From contig CALVQP010000021.1 in NCBI GenBank assembly GCA_944358225.1, positions 1 to 16,802 on the forward strand: DNA of 16,802 nucleotides. Direction: 5' to 3'. The stretch comes from an uncultured Bacilli bacterium. GTDB lineage: Bacteria > Bacillota_I > Bacilli_A > RF39 > UBA660. This document shows positions 8,335-16,416 of the stretch, piece after piece (within the stretch, counting starts at the first letter, position 1; each line of letters begins with the position of its first letter). A program made the translations under genes and the position numbers. The notes under the pieces are model-generated. The model had not been told where the DNA came from. It saw only the letters and a program-made list of their open reading frames with translations, and did no database searches.

Positions 8335-9153
8335 TTACTTTTGACAAAAAGGACAATAATATGTACTTCTTCCACCTATTTTAATATTCACTATTTTTTC
8401 ATTACAAACTTTACAAGGCTCATTTTCTCTTTTATGAACCATCAACTTTTGTTGAAACCTACCAGTTACTCCTAAAGATGAAGTATAACTTTTAATAGTT
8501 GTTCCACCCATTTTTATAGCACTTTCAATAATTTCATTAGTAGCTAAAACAATATTTTGACATTCTTGATTCGATAAATCACAAGCTTTTTTTAAAGGAT
8601 TAATTTTAGCGGCAAATAATACTTCATTAGCATAAATGTTTCCTAAACCACTAATTATTGTTTGATCTAACAAAACCGTTTTAATAGGTAATTTCTTTTT
8701 AGAAAACTTTTCTTTTAAATAAATGGCAGTTAAATTCTTACTAAATGGTTCCTCTCCTTGTTTTTTTATTGCTTCTGTATTTTCTAGATCTTCTTTTTTA
8801 ATCAAATTCATTCTCCCAAATTTTCTTGTATCATGATATCTTAAGTCTGTATTATCATCAAAAGTAAATATAATATGTTCGTGTTTTTCTAAAGATAACT
8901 CTTCATTTTTTAAATAAAACTTACCTTCCATACGTAAATGGGTTAGTAAATAATGATCGTGAAGTTCAAATATTAACCACTTACCTCTTCTTTTAATATC
9001 TAAAAATTCATTACCTTCTAAAATAGAAACAAAATCTTTTAAATCAGATTCAATCATTTTAGCATATCTTATATTTACTTTTTTTATTTTTTTATTTAAT
9101 ATTTGTTTTTTTAATGTGTTTCTCACGGTCTCTACTTCTGCTATCTCTGGCAA
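8335..9153 (-). CDS. mutM: Formamidopyrimidine-DNA glycosylase (Fpg/MutM), TTG start, 272 aa
   Basis: A bifunctional DNA glycosylase and AP lyase that removes 8-oxoguanine and other oxidised purines. With the TTG at 9151-9153 as start, the protein begins M-P-E-I-A-E-V-E-T-V-R, placing the catalytic Pro2 and Glu3 where the family needs them. A GTG nine bases upstream would give MVSLPE and bury the proline, and it lies inside the AAGGGTGG ribosome binding site. Other signs are the RRGKW lysine (about residue 58), the H2TH region with ISGLGNIYANE, and a C-terminal zinc finger (Cys247, 250, 267, 270) with the GRST arginine (about 262). Length is normal for the family. It follows polA by 21 bases and shares its promoter; the coaE gene that often comes next in Bacillota is absent here. 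Confidence 0.95.
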   Translation of the reverse strand: MPEIAEVETVRNTLKKQILNKKIKKVNIRYAKMIESDLKDFVSILEGNEFLDIKRRGKWLIFELHDHYLLTHLRMEGKFYLKNEELSLEKHEHIIFTFDDNTDLRYHDTRKFGRMNLIKKEDLENTEAIKKQGEEPFSKNLTAIYLKEKFSKKKLPIKTVLLDQTIISGLGNIYANEVLFAAKINPLKKACDLSNQECQNIVLATNEIIESAIKMGGTTIKSYTSSLGVTGRFQQKLMVHKRENEPCKVCNEKIVNIKIGGRSTYYCPFCQK

Positions 9154-9174
9154 ACTAACCACCCTTACTATTTG

Positions 9175-11745
9175 TTATTTTGTTTCATACCAATTTTTTC
9201 CGTATTCCATACTTACTTTTAAAGGAACATTTAATTTTACAATATTTTCCATAATCGTTTTTACAATATTTTCTACTTTTGCCTTTTCTTCTTCTTTAAC
9301 ATCAAATATTAATTCATCATGTACTTGTAATAACATTTTACTTTGAATATTTTCTTTCATAAACTCTTTATCAATAGCTACCATCGCTTTTTTTATTATA
9401 TCGGCACTAGTTCCTTGAATTGGTGTATTTAAAGCAATTCTTTCACCAGCACTTCTAATAGGATATACTTTAGAATTTAACTCTTCGATCTTTCTTTTTC
9501 TTTTGTAAAGTGTTGTTACATAACCTTGTTCATAAGCTTCTTTAACAATACCATCCATATATCTTTTCACTCCAGGATAAAGTTCTAAGTATTTATCAAT
9601 AAAACCTTTAGCTTCTTTGGGATTAATACTTAAATTTTCACCCAGTCCAAACCCACTGATTCCATAAACGATCCCAAATATTACCGCTTTTGCTGTAGAT
9701 CGCATTTTCGAAGTAACTTCACTTTCTGAAACACCAAATATATCTGCTGCTACTGTGCGATGGATATCATTACCTTCAACAAAGGCCTTAATTAATTCTT
9801 TAGCCCCAGATATATGCGCAAGTATTCTCAGTTCAATTTGCGAATAATCGGCTGATAAAAACATATCATTACTAGGAATAAAAGCTTTTCTTATTTTTTT
9901 ACCTTCCTCATCTCTTGTAGGAATATTTTGTAAATTTGGATACATTGAAGAAAGTCTACCTGTTCGTGTCAAAGTTTGATTATAAATAGTATGAATTTTG
10001 TTATCTTCTAAAATATAATTAGGTAATCCTTCTATATATGTACTTTTTAATTTTGTTAAAGCTCGATATTTCATAATTGGTTCAATAATAGGATGCAATC
10101 CTTGTAACTTATGCAAAACTTTAACATCCGTTTTAAATCCCTTTTGATTTCTTTTACCATATGGCAACCCTAAATGGGCAAATAAAACGTCTCCTAATTG
10201 TCTTGGTGAAGATATATTAAATTCCACTCCTGCATAATCATATATTTCTAAAGAAAGATTTTCTATTTTTTCATTTATTTCTGTTAACATATTTTCTAAA
10301 ACATCAGCTTTTATCATAACCCCTGATATTTCCATTTTCGCAAGTACTCTTATTAAAGGCATTTCTGTACTTGCAAAAAGATCATACATATCTTCTGTTT
10401 TTAATTTTTCAATATAATCGTCATGACTATCTAAAATAAAACGGGATTTTAAGGCTGTTTCTTCTTTAACTAATATTTCATCAAATTTAGCTTTTCTAAT
10501 CTCTTCATAAAAAGGAACACTAACATCTTGGTTATTCATATAGTAAGCAAAATCATCTTTTAAATTATCATAAAGCATCGAAGTAGCAATCATCGCATCA
10601 TATATACAATTATGTAAAGATATTCTCATTTTATTTAAAAGTACAATACTCTTTTTTAAATCATAGGTATATAATATTTTATCTTCTAAAAACTTAAAAA
10701 CATCTTTAAATAATTCTTTATTAATAAAATAATTATTATTTTTATCACTTATAGCCATTCCTAAAACATTGGCAATATGATAATTTTCATTATCACACTC
10801 AATATAAAAAGATACTACTTCATCTTCAATTTTTAAATCATTTATATTTTCTAAAATGACATAAGCATTATTTAAATTTCTTTTTTTAGTATGATTTTTC
10901 ATTAGCGAATAAAATTCTAACTCGCTATAAATTTCTTCTAAAGAAGCATTAGCCCCCTCATATTTGATACTTTCTAAATCACTTATTTCTAAAGGAACTT
11001 CCTTATATATTGTAGCTAATTCTTTACTAAAAAAAGCTTGTTTTTGATCAGTTATTAATTTTTCTTGTAGTTTTCCTTTTATTTTATCTATATTAGCATA
11101 TATATTTTCTAAAGTCTTATATTCTTTGAGTAAACTTAATGCTGTTTTTTCACCTACTCCTTTTACTCCGGGAATATTATCAGATGAATCTCCTGCTAAA
11201 GCTTTTAAATCAATAATATTAATTGGCTTTATTAAAAAATCATTATAAAAACTTTCTTTATTATAACGAATAAAACCTTTTTGTTTTAGAAGTTTTACTT
11301 CAACATCATCACTTATTAGCTGTAATAAGTCCCTATCTGATGATACAATAGTTGCTTTCATATTATCACTTTTATCAACCATCGCTGCTAGTGTCCCGAT
11401 TATATCATCTGCCTCATATGGTTCTAACTCAAAATGTTTTATTCCCATTGCATCCAGTATCTTACGAGCTATAGGCATTTGTTTTTTTAAATCCTCAGGA
11501 GTTTCATTTCTTCCTGCTTTATATTCCTCATATTTATTTTTCCGAAAATTTTTACCAACATCAAAAGCTACAGCTATTAATGAGGGCTTTTCCTCATCAA
11601 TAATTTTATTCATCATATTTACAAAGCCATACAAAGCATTTGTGGGAAAACCTTTAGAATTTTTCATCAAATTTCCCGTATAAGCTGTCGCATAATAACT
11701 TCGAAACATTAAATTATTACCATCAACCAAGATTATTTTTTTCAT
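9175..11745 (-). CDS. polA: DNA polymerase I (856 aa)
   Basis: A repair and Okazaki-fragment polymerase. The 5'-nuclease domain (about 1-290) starts with VDGNNLMFRSYYA and carries YEADD, SSDRD and the GDSSDNIPGVKGVG DNA-binding helix region. The middle 3'-5' exonuclease-like domain (about 300-460) seems degenerate: the usual D-x-E of motif I reads YIECD, so proofreading is probably lost, as in many Bacillota PolI. The polymerase domain has motif A with DYSQIELR (Asp633), motif B RSTAKAVIFGIVYG and motif C VHDELIFDV (Asp810), all intact. Length is close to that of Bacillus PolI. The ATG at 11743-11745 is preceded by a GGTGAT ribosome binding site and a near-consensus promoter. It is the first gene of the polA-mutM operon. 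Confidence 0.97.
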   Translation of the reverse strand: MKKIILVDGNNLMFRSYYATAYTGNLMKNSKGFPTNALYGFVNMMNKIIDEEKPSLIAVAFDVGKNFRKNKYEEYKAGRNETPEDLKKQMPIARKILDAMGIKHFELEPYEADDIIGTLAAMVDKSDNMKATIVSSDRDLLQLISDDVEVKLLKQKGFIRYNKESFYNDFLIKPINIIDLKALAGDSSDNIPGVKGVGEKTALSLLKEYKTLENIYANIDKIKGKLQEKLITDQKQAFFSKELATIYKEVPLEISDLESIKYEGANASLEEIYSELEFYSLMKNHTKKRNLNNAYVILENINDLKIEDEVVSFYIECDNENYHIANVLGMAISDKNNNYFINKELFKDVFKFLEDKILYTYDLKKSIVLLNKMRISLHNCIYDAMIATSMLYDNLKDDFAYYMNNQDVSVPFYEEIRKAKFDEILVKEETALKSRFILDSHDDYIEKLKTEDMYDLFASTEMPLIRVLAKMEISGVMIKADVLENMLTEINEKIENLSLEIYDYAGVEFNISSPRQLGDVLFAHLGLPYGKRNQKGFKTDVKVLHKLQGLHPIIEPIMKYRALTKLKSTYIEGLPNYILEDNKIHTIYNQTLTRTGRLSSMYPNLQNIPTRDEEGKKIRKAFIPSNDMFLSADYSQIELRILAHISGAKELIKAFVEGNDIHRTVAADIFGVSESEVTSKMRSTAKAVIFGIVYGISGFGLGENLSINPKEAKGFIDKYLELYPGVKRYMDGIVKEAYEQGYVTTLYKRKRKIEELNSKVYPIRSAGERIALNTPIQGTSADIIKKAMVAIDKEFMKENIQSKMLLQVHDELIFDVKEEEKAKVENIVKTIMENIVKLNVPLKVSMEYGKNWYETK

Positions 11746-11761
11746 CTAAATCACCATATTT

Positions 11762-11790
11762 ATTATAATGTAAGAAAAAAGAAAGTACAA
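11762..11790 (-). promoter_or_regulatory. Sigma-A promoter of polA-mutM
   Basis: Minus-strand TTGTAC (11785-11790), a 17-base spacer and a perfect TATAAT (11762-11767), ending 17 bases before the polA ATG. It sits in the short gap after the hydrolase-like gene, so polA starts its own transcript. Confidence 0.75.
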
Positions 11791-11798
11791 TGTCTTCC

Positions 11799-12263
11799 TT
11801 ATAAATCTTCAAAATTATAACAATCATCGCCAATACGAGTTCTGGCATCCTCACTAGTATAACCAAAAGGATCACTACCGCTAGTAGGATAAGAATAAAA
11901 GGTATATAACGAGTCCCAACGATTTTGTAACACACTTTCAAATGCAACATAAGGTACCGGTCCCTCAACACTAGTAATATCTCCAGAAACACCCGGAGTC
12001 GGATTATAATCATGTTCATTTATATAACCCGGAAGTGTTCTTTTTCCCTCGACTAAAACAGCTCTAACTACTCTTTTTAATTCATCACTTACTTCATTTG
12101 CCCGTGTAAAAGAAGCTGGTGCAAACCAACCGGATTGTTGCACATAATTTACTAGTCCTTGAGCCCCCTCGCCAAAGCTTCCTCCTTGTAATTCAAATAA
12201 ATTAGCCATTAAAGAGGCTTCAGCCGCCGCTCCTTCTAAACTTCCTTGTTCATTAATCGCCAC
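11799..12263 (-). CDS. Putative cell-wall-hydrolase-like domain, 3' part of an interrupted gene
   Basis: Of about 155 codons, the first ones read INEQGSLEGAAAEASLMANL, which resembles the glutamate-containing start of SleB-type and related cell-wall hydrolase domains (E-x-x-x-x-G-x-x-A-x-A-S-x-x-A-N). Later motifs are RTLPGYINEHD and SDPFGYTSEDA, with a C-terminal CYNFEDL. It is paralogous to the partial gene at 16417-16802 (RTMPLYIDEHD, QDPFGYTN, CYNFEQDL). The GTG at 12261-12263 is a poor start: no ribosome binding site is visible, and homology seems to start earlier. The same frame continues upstream through EQLELLALV to a TAA at 12288-12290 and then into the membrane-domain gene. It is therefore better seen as the C-terminal half of one protein whose frame is broken. 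The enzymatic role is a remote-similarity inference. Confidence 0.55.
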   Translation of the reverse strand: MAINEQGSLEGAAAEASLMANLFELQGGSFGEGAQGLVNYVQQSGWFAPASFTRANEVSDELKRVVRAVLVEGKRTLPGYINEHDYNPTPGVSGDITSVEGPVPYVAFESVLQNRWDSLYTFYSYPTSGSDPFGYTSEDARTRIGDDCYNFEDL

Positions 12264-12287
12264 TAAAGCTAAAAGTTCTAATTGCTC

Positions 12288-12767
12288 TTAGGTTAATTCA
12301 TACTTAGCAAAACTACCCGACCCCGTTGCACTTGCTGTAGACGATGAAACTCCTTGTGAATTTTCATACAACTGCAACTGATATTCTGCTGTATAATCCT
12401 GTAAAGAAGAATTAATACTGTTTTTAGCATTATTCAAAGCCAAACTTCGCAAATTATCAACATTATCTTTAGTAGCAGCATCAAAACATAAATTAGCTTC
12501 TTTCATAATCCATTCATTACCAATTAATTTCGTAAATGTCGTTAAAAATTCTGGCAATAACATTATAATCAATACTGCACATATCCTCTTAGCAAATAAT
12601 AACGCTTTGGCTTTAGCATCTTCAGCTTTACCACTCATTAACACTTTAAAACAATCATAAGAACCGACTACAAGTAAAATAACGGGAATTACAATTAAAC
12701 CGATATTGATAAAGTATTTTACATACACTAAAGCTTGTAAAAAGTGATAATCTGTACATAACTCCAT
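12288..12767 (-). CDS. VirB2/TrbC-like two-helix membrane protein, 5' part of an interrupted gene (159 aa)
   Basis: Two hydrophobic helices (about residues 15-37 and 58-80) flank a short loop with DCFKVLMSGKAEDAKAKA. This layout is common in small VirB2/TrbC-like proteins of gut Bacillota. A helical region (about 85-135) follows, then a Ser/Thr/Gly-rich linker, and the frame stops at KYELT. Such a linker normally leads into another domain. After the TAA the same frame goes on with EQLELLALVAINEQG into a hydrolase-like domain, so the intact gene probably encoded a membrane-anchored extracellular hydrolase. The ATG at 12765-12767 has a GTGAGG ribosome binding site and an upstream TATAAT. Without the C-terminal part it could still be made as a small membrane protein. 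The family assignment is tentative; interruption by one codon is directly visible. Confidence 0.6.
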   Translation of the reverse strand: MELCTDYHFLQALVYVKYFINIGLIVIPVILLVVGSYDCFKVLMSGKAEDAKAKALLFAKRICAVLIIMLLPEFLTTFTKLIGNEWIMKEANLCFDAATKDNVDNLRSLALNNAKNSINSSLQDYTAEYQLQLYENSQGVSSSTASATGSGSFAKYELT

Positions 12768-12795
12768 CTTTAAAACCTCACTATCTTAAAAACAT

Positions 12796-12806
12796 TATAA
12801 CATACG
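12796..12806 (-). promoter_or_regulatory. Probable extended -10 promoter for the VirB2-like gene
   Basis: Minus strand reads TGTTATAAT, an extended -10 (TG-n-TATAAT), about 30 bases before the ATG at 12767. No good -35 is present at 17 bases, which is tolerated with an extended -10. The gene at 12854 is divergent, so both are expressed out of the 86-base gap 12768-12853. Confidence 0.5.
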
Positions 12807-12853
12807 ATAGGAATTTTAAAATATTTTTGATAAAATATATTTACGGTGATCAT

Positions 12854-13384
12854 ATGAAAAAAATATTCAAAAAATATTGGTACTTATTTATATTAGTTAT
12901 TATTCTAATTATAATTATTATCGGTAATATTGTTACATCTTTTAATAAAGATGAACGTATTAGAACTTATTTACTAGAAAATAATTACGCCGAAGTTAAA
13001 AGTGGCGAACTTCAAAATCTCCAAATGGATCAAAACTATGACACTAAAGAAAATGCTACTAGTGTCCAAACTGCCTATAATTATGAAAATAATACTTTTA
13101 CTCGTCTAATAAAAAATAAAATTGATAATCATGAAAACACTTTCATTCTGCAGTATGAAATTAATCAAAATAAATATACCGGTAGTTATAATATTTATAA
13201 TAAATATCAAGATAACTTTATTGAAGGAACCCTAAATTTAAATACTTCCGAATTTACTTGTAATACTTCTGGAAAAAAAGGATTAAATAAAGAGTGTGAA
13301 GAACTAAAAAAAGAGATGTCTGATTTTATTTTTGAAATTAAAGATATTTTAATTAATAGTAAAGCTGAAAGTTACTTAAATTAA
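12854..13384 (+). CDS. Small membrane-anchored protein of unknown function (176 aa)
   Basis: This is the only convincing plus-strand gene in the window. A basic N-terminus (MKKIFKKYW) and a very hydrophobic Ile-rich helix (about 9-27) form an uncleaved anchor, since no good signal-peptidase site follows. The rest is an Asn-, Lys- and Glu-rich soluble domain, presumably outside the cell, with two cysteines about ten residues apart in its C-terminal third (FTCNTSGKKG, then ECEEL). I chose the ATG at 12854 because GGTGAT (12845-12850) lies just upstream; a TTG at 12827 in the same frame would add nine residues with no ribosome binding site. It diverges from the VirB2-like gene and converges on the cation transporter with a 14-base gap. 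I recognise no family. Confidence 0.65.
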   Translation: MKKIFKKYWYLFILVIILIIIIIGNIVTSFNKDERIRTYLLENNYAEVKSGELQNLQMDQNYDTKENATSVQTAYNYENNTFTRLIKNKIDNHENTFILQYEINQNKYTGSYNIYNKYQDNFIEGTLNLNTSEFTCNTSGKKGLNKECEELKKEMSDFIFEIKDILINSKAESYLN

Positions 13385-13398
13385 TATATCTTTTTTAT

Positions 13399-14253
13399 CT
13401 AATCCATTACATATATATCAACGTATTTAATCGTTAGAAGACGATGAGATATAATTGTCTTTTTGACCTTTTTTTCTAATTTAACTACTTCTTTCAATCT
13501 AAGATTTGGATCCAACTGTAAAACAAGTTGTAAATGATAATAAGTTCCATATTTAATCAAAGTCATTTTATAATTTTTTATTTCCTTAAAATTATTTAAA
13601 TAAGAACCAACTTTTTCTTTAATCTGCTCATTATTATCAGTCTCACCAATTACAGCTAAAGAATTATCAATAATAATTTTTAAAGCCGTTTTAAACACGA
13701 CTAAAGCAATCAAAATAGACCCTATTAAGTCACTATGTTCTAAAAATGCCCATCTATTTTTAAATTGCAATAACACACTTATTATGGCTACAGCCATCGT
13801 CGAGTATAAATCAGCAAGTGACTCCTTATAAGAAACAATTAAAAGTTGATTATTAACCTTTTTTCCTAATACTCGCATAATAATAACGGCCATCAATTTT
13901 AAAATAAATACTATAATCAATAAAATTAATACTGATAATGGTGGAATTACTCCATCACTACTAAAAGCATTAACTATAATATATATTCCTAAAACAAATA
14001 GTATAAATCCTACAAATATATTAGTTACATACTCTAGTTTTCCAAATCCAAAAGGGTGATGTTTAGTTGCCTTTTTCTTAGTTAGTTTAACTCCCACTAA
14101 TGTTAAAACATCTGTTAAAAAATCACTTAAAGTATGCAAACCATCAGCAAATAAAGAAGACAAACTAAAAATAAATCCTCCACTAATTTTTAATAACGTT
14201 ATGATAAAGTTATTTATCATATTATAAATTAAAACTTTAACTTCTACTTTCAT
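13399..14253 (-). CDS. Cation diffusion facilitator (CDF) family metal efflux transporter (284 aa)
   Basis: A proton-coupled exporter of divalent metal ions (Zn, Mn, Fe or Co) in the cell membrane. It has about six membrane helices in the first 205 residues and a cytoplasmic C-terminal domain (about 210-284) of the CDF dimerisation type. The signature DGLHTLSDFLTD (Asp37, His40, Asp44) lies in helix 2, followed by HHPFGFGKLEY in the loop after it. In helix 5 the usual H-x3-D or D-x3-D metal pair reads E146-x3-D150 (KESLAD), which is unusual and leaves the metal uncertain. The ATG at 14251-14253 has an AAGGA ribosome binding site. It lies downstream of the topA terminator and probably has a weak promoter of its own. 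Confidence 0.88.
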   Translation of the reverse strand: MKVEVKVLIYNMINNFIITLLKISGGFIFSLSSLFADGLHTLSDFLTDVLTLVGVKLTKKKATKHHPFGFGKLEYVTNIFVGFILFVLGIYIIVNAFSSDGVIPPLSVLILLIIVFILKLMAVIIMRVLGKKVNNQLLIVSYKESLADLYSTMAVAIISVLLQFKNRWAFLEHSDLIGSILIALVVFKTALKIIIDNSLAVIGETDNNEQIKEKVGSYLNNFKEIKNYKMTLIKYGTYYHLQLVLQLDPNLRLKEVVKLEKKVKKTIISHRLLTIKYVDIYVMD

Positions 14254-14273
14254 CTTATCATTTCCTTATAATT

Positions 14274-14302
14274 ATTCTAACATAAAAATAAAACGAAGTA
14301 AC
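14274..14302 (-). promoter_or_regulatory. Possible promoter of the CDF transporter gene
   Basis: Minus-strand TGTTAGAAT gives an extended -10 (TAGAAT at 14274-14279). The matching -35 position (GTTACT, 14297-14302) is poor and lies within the topA terminator stem, so terminator and promoter overlap. Confidence 0.35.
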
Positions 14303-14313
14303 TTCTTACTCCG
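14284..14313 (-). terminator. Intrinsic terminator overlapping the topA stop codon
   Basis: On the minus strand CGGAGTAA (14306-14313) pairs with TTACTTCG (14294-14301), with one G-U pair, around the 4-base loop GAAG, followed by TTTTATTTTT. The TAA stop of topA is part of the left stem. Confidence 0.7.
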
Positions 14314-16342
14314 TATTTTCTTTTTCATATTCACAATTAAGACAACTAATTTTATCTTTCTTTTTAACTAAAATAGCTCCACATTCTGGACACTTTTCAT
14401 TTATAGGCTCATACCAAGTAGCAAAATCACACTTAGGATATTTATTACAACCATAAAAAATTTTTCCTCGGCGAGTTTTCTTTTCAATGATACTTCCCTC
14501 ACACTTAGGACATGGCATTAACTCTTTTAAAGTTGTTTCTTCCTTTTTTATATACTTGCATTCTGGATAATTAGAACAAGCCACAAATTCTCCATATCTA
14601 CCGTTACGAATAACTAAAGGACTATTACATTCAGGACACATCTCTCCCGTTTGTTCAGCTTCCTTTTTTTCCATATTTTTAAACGCATCTTCCACAATTG
14701 GCTCAAACACATTATAAAAATCTCTTAATACCTTAATACTATCTTCTTTAGCCAAAGCTATTTCATCTAAATCCTGTTCCATATTTGCCGTATATTCTAC
14801 ATTAATAATGTTACTAAAAAACTCTTGTAATTTATCAGTTGTTTCAATTCCTATTTTAGTTGGCACAAATTTTTTATTTTCTAAAACCACATAAGCTCTT
14901 TTCTTAATTGTTTCCATAGTTGGCGCATATGTAGATGGTCTACCTATTCCTAGTTTTTCCATTTCATCAATCAAACTAGCTTCACTAAATCTTGCCGGTG
15001 GTTTCGTAAAATGCTGTTCTTCTTTTATATCTAAAGCTTCTATTTTTTTATCTTGATATTTACTAAAATCAGGTAAAATAGTATCTTCATTTTGTTCATA
15101 AGGACTATATACTTTTAAGTATCCATCAAAAACTAAAATACTACCTGTAGCTTTAAATAGGTAATCATTATTTTCTAAAGTTACACTAGTTGCTTTTACT
15201 TTGGCATCTTTCATTAAAGAAGCTAAAGTACGATAATAAATTAAACTATATAATTTATATTCATCAGCAGTCAAATATTTTTTTACACTCTCTGGAGTTC
15301 TAAATATACTAGTTGGTCTAATACCCTCATGCGCATCCTGGGTATTTTCACTTTGTTTTACTTTCTTTACTGCACCTACATATTCTTTACCATAAGTATC
15401 TTTTATATACGCAAAAGCTTCATTTACAAAAACATCTGAAAGACGAACAGAATCGGTACGCATATAAGTAATTAAACCGGTTGTTTCACTTCCAATATTT
15501 ATTCCCTCATATAATTTTTGCGCTATACTCATCGTCTTAGCTGAAGCAAACCCCAATTTAGAAGAGGCATCTTTTTGTAAGCTTGATGTTTTAAAAGGAA
15601 TTTTTCCTTTTTTATTTTTTTCTTTAGTAACAATATCAGTTATATTAAAGACTTTATTCAACTTACTTAATATAAGAGCGGCTTCTTCTTTGCTTTTTAT
15701 TTCTAATTTTTTATTCTTATACTTTTCTGCATAAGCCTTAAAATCCTCAAAAATAGCCTCAATTGTATAATATTCTTCTTCTTTAAAAGCTTGTATTTCT
15801 CTTTCTCTATCAACTATTAATTTTAAAGCGACGCTTTGCACTCTCCCCGCACTTTTACCACCAGTTTTTGACTGCATTAACTTGGACAAACGAAAACCTA
15901 TAATACGATCTATTATTCTTCTAGTTTCTTGTGATTTAACTAAATTATCATCTATTTTTCGAGGATGATTAAAAGCATCTTTAACCACATCTTTAGTTAT
16001 TTCATTAAAAACCACACGCTCATAGTCATTTTCTTTTAATCCTAAAGCATCATATAAATGCCAACTAATAGCCTCCCCTTCACGGTCGGGGTCTGTAGCT
16101 AAATATACTTTATCAGCATCTTTAACGTCTCTTTTCATTTCCGTAATTAACTTTTTCTTTCCCTTTATGGGAATATAATTAGGTTTAAAATCATGTTCTA
16201 CATCAACACCTAACCCAAACTTTCCACTTGTGGCTAAATCTCTAACATGTCCTTTTGAAGATATAACCTTAAAATCTTTACCTAAATACTTTTCAATTGT
16301 TTTACTTTTACTAGGAGATTCTACAATAACTAAATTTTTCAT
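14306..16342 (-). CDS. topA: DNA topoisomerase I (678 aa)
   Basis: A type IA topoisomerase that relaxes negative supercoils. The TOPRIM domain starts VIVESPSKSKTIEKYLG (catalytic Glu8) and has the acidic DPDREGEAISWHL motif. The active-site tyrosine is Tyr293 in TGLITYMRTDS, followed further on by the conserved QDAHEGIRPT and GIGRPSTYAPT. The C-terminus carries three four-cysteine zinc-ribbon motifs (CPECNSPL, CPKCEGSI and CPECGAIL regions, about 575-678). Length and order match Bacillota TopA. The ATG at 16340-16342 has an AAAGGATG ribosome binding site and a perfect consensus promoter. In many Bacillota dprA lies just upstream; here a hydrolase-like gene does instead. Confidence 0.97.
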   Translation of the reverse strand: MKNLVIVESPSKSKTIEKYLGKDFKVISSKGHVRDLATSGKFGLGVDVEHDFKPNYIPIKGKKKLITEMKRDVKDADKVYLATDPDREGEAISWHLYDALGLKENDYERVVFNEITKDVVKDAFNHPRKIDDNLVKSQETRRIIDRIIGFRLSKLMQSKTGGKSAGRVQSVALKLIVDREREIQAFKEEEYYTIEAIFEDFKAYAEKYKNKKLEIKSKEEAALILSKLNKVFNITDIVTKEKNKKGKIPFKTSSLQKDASSKLGFASAKTMSIAQKLYEGINIGSETTGLITYMRTDSVRLSDVFVNEAFAYIKDTYGKEYVGAVKKVKQSENTQDAHEGIRPTSIFRTPESVKKYLTADEYKLYSLIYYRTLASLMKDAKVKATSVTLENNDYLFKATGSILVFDGYLKVYSPYEQNEDTILPDFSKYQDKKIEALDIKEEQHFTKPPARFSEASLIDEMEKLGIGRPSTYAPTMETIKKRAYVVLENKKFVPTKIGIETTDKLQEFFSNIINVEYTANMEQDLDEIALAKEDSIKVLRDFYNVFEPIVEDAFKNMEKKEAEQTGEMCPECNSPLVIRNGRYGEFVACSNYPECKYIKKEETTLKELMPCPKCEGSIIEKKTRRGKIFYGCNKYPKCDFATWYEPINEKCPECGAILVKKKDKISCLNCEYEKENTE

Positions 16343-16376
16343 TTCATCATCCTTTATATGTTCTTCATAGCCATGA

Positions 16377-16405
16377 ATTATAAAACAAGATATTTATCTT
16401 GTCAA
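16377..16405 (-). promoter_or_regulatory. topA: Perfect consensus sigma-A promoter of topA
   Basis: Minus-strand TTGACA (16400-16405), exactly 17 bases, then TATAAT (16377-16382), ending about 35 bases before the topA ATG. The spacer carries a perfect inverted repeat, listed separately. Confidence 0.85.
16385..16402. repeat. Perfect 8-bp inverted repeat inside the topA promoter spacer
   Basis: Minus strand ACAAGATAAATATCTTGT: two 8-base arms with a 2-base centre, covering half of the -35 box and most of the spacer. It could be a repressor operator. As RNA it could also form a hairpin followed by TTTTAT and act as a weak terminator for the hydrolase-like gene that ends at 16417. Confidence 0.6.
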
Positions 16406-16416
16406 CTATTACTACC

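Noticed and set aside
11723..12019. Minus-strand open frame overlapping the hydrolase-like domain and the polA start
   Set aside because: It is in a different frame from the hydrolase-like domain, runs through the polA promoter and its protein is a low-complexity hydrophobic string; the paralogy with 16417-16802 supports the other frame.
13385..13398. Bidirectional terminator between the converging genes
   Set aside because: The gap has T/A runs but I could find no stem with G-C pairs.
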